Part shown: positions 54,539 to 64,000 of the stretch, in pieces
Layout of the letters: each line of letters starts with the position of its first letter
Position numbering within the stretch: the stretch's first letter is position 1
NCBI GenBank assembly: GCA_001464065.1
Contig: LNDN01000001.1
Location: forward strand, 1 to 64,000
DNA length: 64,000 bases
From: Acidobacteria bacterium Ga0077522
GTDB taxonomy: Bacteria > Acidobacteriota > Vicinamibacteria > Vicinamibacterales > Vicinamibacteraceae
Direction: 5' to 3'
Notes under the pieces: model-generated
Database searches by the model: none
Told to the model about the DNA's origin: nothing
What the model saw: only the letters and a program-made list of their open reading frames with translations
Made by a program: the position numbers and the translations under genes

Positions 54539-56385
54539 GCGCGTGGCAGCCGCAACCGGAACGACGTGCCCCGCCCGGGCGTCGACTCGACCTCGATCGT
54601 GCCGTCGTGCAACTGGACGGTGCGATACACCATGGACAGGCCGAGTCCGCTGCCCTGCTCGCGCGTCGTGAAATACAGATCGAAGATGCGGGCCAGGTGC
54701 TCGGGCTGGATGCCCGCTCCGGTGTCCACCACATCCACCTGCACCTGCTGGTCTTCGACGGGCCGGGCGCGAAGCGCCAGCGATCCGCCCGACGGCATCG
54801 CGTCGATGGCATTGAGCGCGAGGTTCAGCAGCGCCTGCCGCACCATCGTGCGGTCGACCTGGATGAGGACGTCGCGCTGCGCCTCGGTCTCGACGACGAT
54901 GCCGTGCTGTTCCGCCTGCGGCCGGACGACGTCCACGATGTCCTGCAGGAGGGTCGCGATCACGACCGGCTCGAGCTGCAGTTCCTCCGGGCGACTGAAC
55001 CGGAGGAACCCCTGGACGACGTGGTCGAGGCGACGGATCTCTTCGCCGATGATCGAGACGTGGCTCATCAGGCCATCGGCAGGCGGCGCCTCGGGCAGCC
55101 CGCTCCCGCTCCCGCCCGCGCCCCCGGCCACGGCGAGCGCCGCGCGCTTGCCCAGCTTCTGCTTGAGCAGCTCGAGGTGGATGGTCATCGCGTTGAGCGG
55201 GTTCTTGACCTCGTGCGCCACCCCGGCCAGCAGTCGGTTGAGCGACGACAGCTTCCGCGAATAGCGCAGCATCGTCTGGAGCTGGGTCAGGGCACCGACG
55301 TTGCGCGCCACGAGCATCACCCCGACGAAGCCGCGCGCCTGATCCGCGATGGGATGCGCCATCAGTTGCTGCTGACTGCCGACCTCGCCGCCCACGCCCG
55401 GGAGATCGGCGATCTGCGGTCCGCGCGAGGCGCGCACCGCCAGGGCCTGCTCGACGATCACGCGACAGGGGTGCCCTTCGGAGACCGCCGTGGCCAGCGC
55501 CGCGCCCGGCTCGAGTGCCGGCAGCAGCGCCTTCATCGCCGCATTGACGAACGCCACGTCGCCGTTGGGCCCGACGATGGCGACGGCGTCCTCGAGGCGC
55601 TCGACCACGGACTCGGCGCGGCGCGCCTGTTCGACCAGCCGGGACCGGATCGACGAGACCGACTGACTGAGCGCGTTGAACGACGTGCCGAGATCCTTGA
55701 AGTCCTCGTCGGGCAGGTCGAGGCGCACGTCCTCTTCACCCTGGCCGAGCCGGGCGATGCCGCTCTGCAGCACGTGGATGGGCCGCAGGAATCGCCTGGC
55801 CATCAGCCACGAGACGCCGGTCGCGAGGACGATGGCCGCGGCCGCCACGATGGCGATCGGCTTGAGCGCCGACTTGAGGCCGGCCCAGATCAGCACCGTG
55901 GAGACGCCGATGCGAATCGACCCGAAGCGCTCGTCGCCGAGCAGCAGGGGCTGCGTCACTTCGTAGCTGCGCTGCTCCCACACGCCGCGCAACTGGGTCA
56001 GCGGTCCTCCCTGCAGCAGTTCCTCGAGCGACGGCTGCGGCGGCACGGGCGTGCCTTCGAGCGTCGGCGAACTGTGCACCAGGGCCTGGTCACGGACGTC
56101 CGTGATGGTGGCGTAGGTGACGTTCTCGGCAAAGCCGATGGCCGACAGGAGGATGGCGCGCAGTCCCGGGTCGGCCTGCAGGTCCGCCGCGGCCGACTCG
56201 CGGCTGCGGACCAGCGTGAAGGCGCGCTGGTAGGTCGCGTTGGCCAGCATGCGCCCGCGCAGCTCGCTCTCGGCCAGCAGGGCGTGCGCCTGCGCCGCGA
56301 GGTACACGACGCTCAGCGCGATCACCGTCAGCGCGACGATGCAGGTCACGCCGAGCGCCTGCCGGGTCTGGTAGCTCAGACGCAT
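54535..56385 (-). CDS. Sensor histidine kinase (HAMP, PAS, HisKA, HATPase)
   Basis: LLAGVAHEVKNPLNAMTIHLELL, VDTGAGI, GSGLGLSMVYRTVQLHDG. Confidence 0.93.
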   Translation of the reverse strand: MRLSYQTRQALGVTCIVALTVIALSVVYLAAQAHALLAESELRGRMLANATYQRAFTLVRSRESAAADLQADPGLRAILLSAIGFAENVTYATITDVRDQALVHSSPTLEGTPVPPQPSLEELLQGGPLTQLRGVWEQRSYEVTQPLLLGDERFGSIRIGVSTVLIWAGLKSALKPIAIVAAAAIVLATGVSWLMARRFLRPIHVLQSGIARLGQGEEDVRLDLPDEDFKDLGTSFNALSQSVSSIRSRLVEQARRAESVVERLEDAVAIVGPNGDVAFVNAAMKALLPALEPGAALATAVSEGHPCRVIVEQALAVRASRGPQIADLPGVGGEVGSQQQLMAHPIADQARGFVGVMLVARNVGALTQLQTMLRYSRKLSSLNRLLAGVAHEVKNPLNAMTIHLELLKQKLGKRAALAVAGGAGGSGSGLPEAPPADGLMSHVSIIGEEIRRLDHVVQGFLRFSRPEELQLEPVVIATLLQDIVDVVRPQAEQHGIVVETEAQRDVLIQVDRTMVRQALLNLALNAIDAMPSGGSLALRARPVEDQQVQVDVVDTGAGIQPEHLARIFDLYFTTREQGSGLGLSMVYRTVQLHDGTIEVESTPGRGTSFRLRLPRA

Positions 56386-56398
56386 GCGCCGTGGGCGA

Positions 56399-57826
<1,428 letters not shown>

Positions 57827-57890
57827 ACGGCACCCTTTCGCGAAAATGCAGAGGTCGCACTACGGCGCGTTCCCACAGCGTAACATCTAC

Positions 57891-58694
57891 ATGGTGACCG
57901 CCACGGACGCGAACGATACGCCGTCTCAGCCGTTGGAGACGCCCGAGCCCGACCGTCCGGGAACGGTCCCCGACCCGCCAGCGCCGTCCCGGGCCCTGTC
58001 CCTCCTCGAGGTCCTGCTCTGCTCGGGCTTCCCGACGCAGATCCTCATCGGCGGACTCCTCATCGGGCTGGGCCTGCGGGTGACGACCGACGACCCCCTG
58101 CCCTTCCAGTTCGTGGTCGCGGTGTCCCTGCTCGACACGGTGGCGATCGTCCTGCTCGTGATGCTCTTCCTGCATCTCCGTGGCGAACGCCCGCTGGAGG
58201 TCCTGCTCGGTCGTGGACCGCTGTGGCCCGAGGTGCGGCGAGGCGTCACCTACCTGCCGGTGGTCTTCGGCCTGGTCATCCTGCTCGGCACGGTGGTGCA
58301 GGTGCTGGCGCCCTGGTTGCACAACGTGCCGCAGAATCCGCTGCAGGCGATGCTGACCTCGCCGTGGCGCGTGGCGGTGTTCGCGGTCGTGGTGGTGCTG
58401 GCCGGCGGACTGCGCGAGGAAGTGCAGCGCGCGTTCATCCTGCACCGGTTCGATCAGCATCTCGGCGGCGCGCGGGTCGGCCTGGCGCTGTTCAGCGTCG
58501 CCTTCGGCCTCGGTCACCTGACGCAGGGCTTCGACGCCGCCATCATCACCGGCACCCTCGGGCTGTTCTGGGGGGTCATGTACCTGCGTCGCCGCAGCAT
58601 CGTCGCGCCCGCGATTTCGCACGCCCTCTTCAACCTGATCGAGATCGCGCTCTTCCAGTACGCCTCGAAGCACGGCGTCCTGCCGCCACCCTGA
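57891..58694 (+). CDS. CPBP-family intramembrane glutamic endopeptidase
   Basis: REEVQRAFIL, FGLGHLTQG, ISHALFNLIE, multiple TM. Confidence 0.88.
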   Translation: MVTATDANDTPSQPLETPEPDRPGTVPDPPAPSRALSLLEVLLCSGFPTQILIGGLLIGLGLRVTTDDPLPFQFVVAVSLLDTVAIVLLVMLFLHLRGERPLEVLLGRGPLWPEVRRGVTYLPVVFGLVILLGTVVQVLAPWLHNVPQNPLQAMLTSPWRVAVFAVVVVLAGGLREEVQRAFILHRFDQHLGGARVGLALFSVAFGLGHLTQGFDAAIITGTLGLFWGVMYLRRRSIVAPAISHALFNLIEIALFQYASKHGVLPPP

Positions 58695-58733
58695 CGCGCG
58701 GCGACCTCGGTGGCGCACTGGTCGCCAGCGGGG

Positions 58734-60743
58734 TTACCGGGTCTCGTAGCCCCACTCCCCCACCACCACGCCGAGCACGCGCGCGTCGCCGGGGACCTGC
58801 CAGGTCGGCGAGACCTGGAGGCGGATGGCGTGCCAGTGCCCGTCGGGATGCGGCGGCAACCGGTAGTCGAGGACGACCCAGGGCCCGGAGTCGACCAGGC
58901 GGCGGTCGGCCGGACGTCCATCGATGGCCACCTCGAGGCGCTGCGGCTGCGGCGACAGATTGCGGACGGGAATGCGCACACGCCACGCCTCGGCCGGCAC
59001 ATGGAGCACGGCATCCCCCGTGGTCCACCGATACGTTTCGCCGCGCGCGCCGAGCTGATCGGGATGCAGCCCCTCGTGCGGCGGCGCGGCCACGAGCGCC
59101 GCGCGACCACCAATCCAGCCCGTGCGGACGGGCCAGCTCGCGCAGGCGACCAGCAGCAACCCGACGGCCGTCACCCGCCACGCGCGCGGGAGCGGCGACG
59201 CGCCCAGCGTGGCGAGCGCCGCGCAGAGGGTGCCGACGACGACGTCCTCGCGCAGGAGGATGCGATCGCCGGTGAGCATCGTGAGGGTGTAGCCGACGAG
59301 ACCACCGACCAGGCCCGCGACCGGCCAGGTGGCGGCGGTGCGCGGCACGAGGTTGCCGGGCGCCCGCACCCCGATCACGACCGCCGCGAGCATCAGGACG
59401 AACGCCGCGAGCCCCAGGGCCCCCAGTTCGCTGGCCACGAGCAGATAGGTGTTGTGCGGCGACAGGCGCGCATCGCGCGGCAGCGACTCGATGCCGAGGG
59501 TGGCGCGGACCCGCTCGAACTCGCCAGGGGCGTTGCCGAGCCCCTGGCCGGTGAGTGGGTGCTCCTCGATCATGCGGAGGGCCACCTGCCACACGGCGAT
59601 GCGCCCCTTCGCGATGGCGTCGGGCGGCTGCCGCAGGTTGAAGGTGTAGAGCCACGTGTGGACGTACGAGGTCTGCTGTTCGTGCCGCACGTCGAGTGCC
59701 GTCCCCAGGGCGGCCACGCCCGCCACCACGACGAGCACGACCACGACCACGAGGCGCACGCCACGTCGCAGCGACCGCTGCACGAACGGTGACGGGTCGA
59801 TCGCGTCGAGTCCGTGGCGCAGGGCGATCCCCACCATGGTCAGCAGACCGGTGCCGAGCGCCACGAGCCCCGCGCGCCCCGCGGTCATGACGACCGCCGC
59901 GAACACGAGCCCGGCCCCGCTGGCCCACGCGGTACGCGTCCAGGCCGTCGAGCGCATGGCGAGGCCGACCAGCACTGGCGCGGTCAGGGCGTAGAACGCC
60001 GCGAGCGCATTCGGATCGATGTAGGTGGCGTTGATGCGGGTGATGCCGCTGTCGAAGACGAGCCAGGCCGTCTGCAGCCCGAGCCCCGTCCAGGCCTGCC
60101 CCATGCCGAACAGCGCGGTGAGAATGGCCGCGACGGCGGCCGCGCGCAGGGTCCGCTCACGCGTTGCGCGCGTGGCGGCCCACCCGACGATGAGGACGCA
60201 CAGCAGGCCATCCATCAGGGCGGTCCACGCCCGCAGTGTGGTCGGCGCCGCGGCGTGATCGACCGCGAAGATGTACTCCGGCACCTGGGTCTGCAGGAGG
60301 CGCCAGACGTGGGGGAGATCGACGCCGCGCCAGGGCTCCGGCGTGATCGACGCGAGGAACGACACGGTCGCCACGCCGACGAACACCCCCCATCCCGGCG
60401 CCATGCTGGTCCCGTCGCCGCGACGCCCGCAGAGGCGGATGACGATCCAGGGCAGGGCCTGGGTCGCCACGACGAGGTGGACGATGCCATCGGGGACGGC
60501 GGGCACCAGCGTCGGCCAGATGGGCAGCAGCGGCACCAGCCCGATGAGCACGGCGGGCGACCACTGCGGACGGAGCGCCGCGAGCGCGGTCAGGGCGAGC
60601 AGGCCCGCCCGCAGCCACAGCGGGATGGCGGGGGCGGTGGCCAGCACCCAGCCGGGCACGGCGAGGGACGCGCCCAGCAGGGGCAGGAGGGCGAGGCGTG
60701 ACCCGGCCTCGCGCCAGCCGCCCCACTGGGCCGCTGGCCTCAC
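58734..60743 (-). CDS. O-antigen ligase/polymerase-like membrane protein
   Basis: Polytopic; TGQGLGNAPGEFERVR, LSPHNTYLLVASELGALGLAAF; GTG start overlaps upstream stop. Confidence 0.82.
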   Translation of the reverse strand: MRPAAQWGGWREAGSRLALLPLLGASLAVPGWVLATAPAIPLWLRAGLLALTALAALRPQWSPAVLIGLVPLLPIWPTLVPAVPDGIVHLVVATQALPWIVIRLCGRRGDGTSMAPGWGVFVGVATVSFLASITPEPWRGVDLPHVWRLLQTQVPEYIFAVDHAAAPTTLRAWTALMDGLLCVLIVGWAATRATRERTLRAAAVAAILTALFGMGQAWTGLGLQTAWLVFDSGITRINATYIDPNALAAFYALTAPVLVGLAMRSTAWTRTAWASGAGLVFAAVVMTAGRAGLVALGTGLLTMVGIALRHGLDAIDPSPFVQRSLRRGVRLVVVVVLVVVAGVAALGTALDVRHEQQTSYVHTWLYTFNLRQPPDAIAKGRIAVWQVALRMIEEHPLTGQGLGNAPGEFERVRATLGIESLPRDARLSPHNTYLLVASELGALGLAAFVLMLAAVVIGVRAPGNLVPRTAATWPVAGLVGGLVGYTLTMLTGDRILLREDVVVGTLCAALATLGASPLPRAWRVTAVGLLLVACASWPVRTGWIGGRAALVAAPPHEGLHPDQLGARGETYRWTTGDAVLHVPAEAWRVRIPVRNLSPQPQRLEVAIDGRPADRRLVDSGPWVVLDYRLPPHPDGHWHAIRLQVSPTWQVPGDARVLGVVVGEWGYETR

Positions 60744-61390
60744 GGCGTCCCCGCGATCTGGACAGGCGTGCGCTCGCGGATCCCGGCCAGCCAGTCGGCC
60801 ACGAGGGCCGTCCGCCGCGCCTGCACGAGGCTCCGCCGCGCCTCCCGGAGCTGGTCGGGCGTCGGCTCGCCACGGCCGCCGCGGGTGGCCTCGCGCGCCA
60901 CCTCGACGTCGGTGGGCTGCGCCGCGGCCGTGAAGCGTTGATCGACGTAGACGTCCATCCGCAGGTCGTCGGCGACCCACTCGCGCGCCTGGACCTCGGA
61001 CAGCCCCAGCGTGCGGAGCGCCCGCGTGAAGGCCTCCGGCCCGCCCGCCCGCTGCTGGGCCCGCGTCAGCCGCTCGTCCACGGCGGCGCCGATCGGCGCG
61101 GCGACGGAGAGGCGCTCGACCTCCACGTGCATCAGCTCGCGGGTGACCAGCCGGTCGATGGCCTCGGCGGCCGCCCCGGCCGCCGGGATCGAGCCGAGCA
61201 GGCGGGCTGCCTCGACGTCACGCCAGGTCAGGGCCTGCTCGCCGACGATGGCGACCAGCCGATCGACGAGCACGGCCTGCCCGGCCGGCGGCCGCGCGAC
61301 GGCCGGCATGGCCAGCAGGGTCAGCACGGCCAGATATACTGTCGCGGCCGCGCGGCGGCGCCATACCTTGATGAAACTGACGGTCGTCAT
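60740..61390 (-). CDS. SurA N-domain-like periplasmic protein lacking a parvulin domain
   Basis: [27 protein letters not shown]; no PPIase motif; signal-like N-terminus. Confidence 0.65.
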   Translation of the reverse strand: MTTVSFIKVWRRRAAATVYLAVLTLLAMPAVARPPAGQAVLVDRLVAIVGEQALTWRDVEAARLLGSIPAAGAAAEAIDRLVTRELMHVEVERLSVAAPIGAAVDERLTRAQQRAGGPEAFTRALRTLGLSEVQAREWVADDLRMDVYVDQRFTAAAQPTDVEVAREATRGGRGEPTPDQLREARRSLVQARRTALVADWLAGIRERTPVQIAGTP

Positions 61391-62057
61391 TCCGGTCTAC
61401 AACGAGGTCGATACGCTGCTGCACCTGCTCGACCGCGTGCAGGAGGTTGCCATCGAGAAGGAGCTCGTCCTCGTGGACGACTGCTCCACCGACGGGACGC
61501 GCGAACTGTTGCGCAGGACCAGCCTCCCCGCCAATGTCCGCGTGTTGTACCACGAACGCAACCAGGGCAAGGGCGCCGCGCTGCGCACCGGGTTCGCCTC
61601 GGCGACCGGCGACGTGGTGATCATCCAGGACGCCGATCTGGAGTACGACCCGCAGGAATATCCCAAGCTGCTCAAGCCCATCATCGAGGGCCGCGCCGAC
61701 GTGGTCTTCGGGTCTCGCTTTGCCGGCGGCGAAACGCACCGGGTGCTGTACTTCTGGCACTTCATGGGCAACAAGTTCCTCACCCTTGCCTCCAACGCCT
61801 TCACGAACCTGAACCTGACCGACATGGAGACCTGCTACAAGGTCTTCCGTCGCGAGGTGCTCCAGCGCATCACGGTGGAGGAGAACCGGTTCGGATTCGA
61901 GCCCGAAATCACGGCCAAGGTGGCCAAGCTCGGCGTCCGCATCTACGAGGTCGGGATCTCCTACGACGGGCGCACCTACGAAGAGGGCAAGAAGATCGGC
62001 TGGAAAGACGGCGTCCGCGCCCTGTGGTGCATCGTCAAGTACAACTGGTTCCGCTGA
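61371..62057 (+). CDS. Family 2 glycosyltransferase (dolichyl-phosphate-mannose-synthase-like)
   Basis: [52 protein letters not shown]. Confidence 0.93.
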   Translation: MKLTVVIPVYNEVDTLLHLLDRVQEVAIEKELVLVDDCSTDGTRELLRRTSLPANVRVLYHERNQGKGAALRTGFASATGDVVIIQDADLEYDPQEYPKLLKPIIEGRADVVFGSRFAGGETHRVLYFWHFMGNKFLTLASNAFTNLNLTDMETCYKVFRREVLQRITVEENRFGFEPEITAKVAKLGVRIYEVGISYDGRTYEEGKKIGWKDGVRALWCIVKYNWFR

Positions 62058-62060
62058 CGG

Positions 62061-62168
62061 CCTTCGCTTCCCCCTTCCCCCTTCGGCCTTCCTCCTTTTC
62101 GCCCTTTTCGCCCTTTTCGCCCTTTCGGCATTCGGCATCCCGGCATTCCGGCATTCCGGCATTCCGCA
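62061..62168. repeat. Pyrimidine-rich short tandem repeats (7-9 bp units)
   Basis: ttccccc ttccccc ttcggcc ttcctcc...; cgcccttttcgcccttttcgcccttt; cggcattccggcattccggcattc. Confidence 0.75.
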
Positions 62169-62191
62169 TGGCACCGAGCGACGCGAGCCTC

Positions 62192-64000
62192 CTAGAACGC
62201 CTGCCCGACCGTGATGTGCAGCGCCGTGCGGCTCTCGCGCCTGCCGTTGGCGAAGGTCTGCGGATCGAGCTTGAAGCCGAGGTCGATCCGGATCGGACCG
62301 ATGGGTGACAGGTAGCGGAGACCAAGCCCGGCCGCGCTCCGGATGGCGCCGACATCGAGGCTGGAGACCCGCGCGAAGACGTTGCCCGCATCGAAGAAGC
62401 CGGCCGCGACCAGTCCCCGCCAGACCGGGACCCGCACCTCGCCGTTGAAGATCAGCAGGGCGTTGCCGCCGGTCGGCAGGCCGTTGCGATCCAGCGTCGA
62501 CGGCTCACCGAGCCGGTCCTGCGCGAACCCCCGCACGGTGCTGTCGCCGCCGGCGAAGAAGCGCTCGGCGGCCGGCAGGTCGTTCACCACATCGATCAGC
62601 GACTGCCCATCCGGGCCGAACAGCGGCTGCCCATCGTCGCCGAGGCGGACGATCTCGCGCGGCAGGCCGCGGGCGAGGCCGAGCCGCGCGCCGCCGGCGA
62701 TGACGATCCGCCGCGGCCCCGGCACGCGGCGGTAGACGAATCCCTGCAGGAGGGTCTTGGCGAAGCCGACCTCCGACCCGATCGATCGCCCGGCGAACTC
62801 GCCGTCGACGGCGACGAACGTGCCCTTGCCCGGGTCGAGCGGGTCGTCCCGGGTGTCGCGAATCACCGAGTTGGTCACCGACGAGATGCGCACCTGCGGG
62901 AAGAGGCGGTCGACGTTGAGCTGGTCCTCGGGGGCGATGCGCGCGTCGTACAGCTCGGTCCGTCCGAACCCGTAACGCGCCACGAACGTGATGTGCTCGC
63001 CGAACAGCCGCGACCAGTCGACGCGGGCCTGCTGTCGCCGGAAGCTGAAGCTCGATCGGATCGCCTGCTCGACGAACGCCGTGACGTCGAGATTGGCGCT
63101 GTCGAGCAGGGCGCGCGGCTCGCGCCAGGTGCCGAGGACGCGGTACTCGTTGAGCGCGAGGCCACTGCCGTCGCGCTCGGGGTCGCCGGGGTAGTCGCGC
63201 GGACGCACGCTGGCGCGCAGGAACAGGCTGACCGCCCGGTTCTTGCCCCAGAGGTTGCGGCGCCCCGCTTCGAAGAAGCCGCGGGCGGCGAACTCGATGG
63301 TCTCCTCGACCGCCCCCGTCTCCTCCACCGTCCGCAGGCGCTGGCCCCCCTGGAGCCCGGCGCCGTAGCCGACGGTGGTCACGGGCGCCTCCTCGACGGT
63401 GATGATGACGTCGTGGGTGTCGACGTTGGCCTGTCCGACGTCGACGATGCGCACGCTGCGGAACAGCCCGAGGGCCGTCAGCCGGCGCTGGCTCTCGAAG
63501 ACGCGACTGAGGCCGAACGGCTGGCCGCGCTCGATGCGCAACTCGCGGCGGATCGTGTCCTCGCTGGTGCGGGCGTTGCCGACGACGAGGATCCGATCGA
63601 CGAGGGTCTGGCGCCCCTCGGTGAGCACGAAGGTGACGGCGATGGCCCCTGGGGTCGCCTCGTTGTCGAGCCGGGCCTCGATCTGCGCCTGCCGGTAGCC
63701 GTCGTCCAGGTAGCGGCGCAGGACCGCTTCGCGACTCGCGACCACGGCTGCCGACGAGAACGGCTGTCCCTGCGCGATGGTCAGCGCCGTTCGCAAGGTG
63801 GCCTCGTCGAGCGCGCGCACGCCCTCGAAGGTGATGCGTGACACGGTCGCGCGCACCCCCTCGTTGACCCGGAGGCGAATCTCGAGGGCCCCTTCCACGT
63901 CGGGCGACAGCGACGGGGCGCTGACGTCGGCGAGCGCCTGCTCGACCCGTGCCGCGGGAAAGCCGCTGTTCTGATACAGCTGGGTGATGGCGACGATGCC
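62192..64000 (-). CDS. BamA/TamA-like outer-membrane protein with POTRA domains (5' end outside window)
   Basis: POTRA-like repeats; barrel FFAGGDSTVRGFAQD, GLRYLSPIGPIRIDLGFKL; frame open to window end. Confidence 0.9.
   Translation of the reverse strand, partial: GIVAITQLYQNSGFPAARVEQALADVSAPSLSPDVEGALEIRLRVNEGVRATVSRITFEGVRALDEATLRTALTIAQGQPFSSAAVVASREAVLRRYLDDGYRQAQIEARLDNEATPGAIAVTFVLTEGRQTLVDRILVVGNARTSEDTIRRELRIERGQPFGLSRVFESQRRLTALGLFRSVRIVDVGQANVDTHDVIITVEEAPVTTVGYGAGLQGGQRLRTVEETGAVEETIEFAARGFFEAGRRNLWGKNRAVSLFLRASVRPRDYPGDPERDGSGLALNEYRVLGTWREPRALLDSANLDVTAFVEQAIRSSFSFRRQQARVDWSRLFGEHITFVARYGFGRTELYDARIAPEDQLNVDRLFPQVRISSVTNSVIRDTRDDPLDPGKGTFVAVDGEFAGRSIGSEVGFAKTLLQGFVYRRVPGPRRIVIAGGARLGLARGLPREIVRLGDDGQPLFGPDGQSLIDVVNDLPAAERFFAGGDSTVRGFAQDRLGEPSTLDRNGLPTGGNALLIFNGEVRVPVWRGLVAAGFFDAGNVFARVSSLDVGAIRSAAGLGLRYLSPIGPIRIDLGFKLDPQTFANGRRESRTALHITVGQAF

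Overview
GC-rich chromosomal window with about 50 protein genes, one tRNA-Leu and no convincing mobile element, prophage or CRISPR array. Gene content (Oar-like TonB receptor, PEP-CTERM protein, DUF3500, PVC-type heme protein, B12-dependent RNR) suggests an Acidobacteriota, Vicinamibacteria-like genome; this is inference only. Main blocks: tRNA-Leu(UAG)-tig-clpP-clpX-lon-engB-rho; a CcmH-like protein next to a RegB/RegA redox two-component system; a PEP-CTERM gene; rpmE; an MrfA/MrfB (YprA/YprB) repair helicase-exonuclease pair; an NhaR-like regulator; an AlsT operon; a CtaA/COX15 gene; an HxlR/ring-cleaving-dioxygenase divergon; cspA; fumC; NIPSNAP/TonB receptor/PVC-heme genes; nrdJ; an HK/NtrC-type pair; and an O-antigen-ligase-like/SurA-like/GT2/BamA-like cluster. 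The least explained signals are non-coding: (i) a family of 7-bp-period intergenic tandem repeats at about six loci, two of them joined to a related GC-rich palindrome; (ii) a promoter plus intrinsic terminator upstream of cspA that could define a ~80-nt sRNA or attenuated leader; (iii) a ~285-nt nrdJ leader with NrdR-box-like sites and a possible pseudoknot. No database search was possible; all family assignments are from motif recognition.
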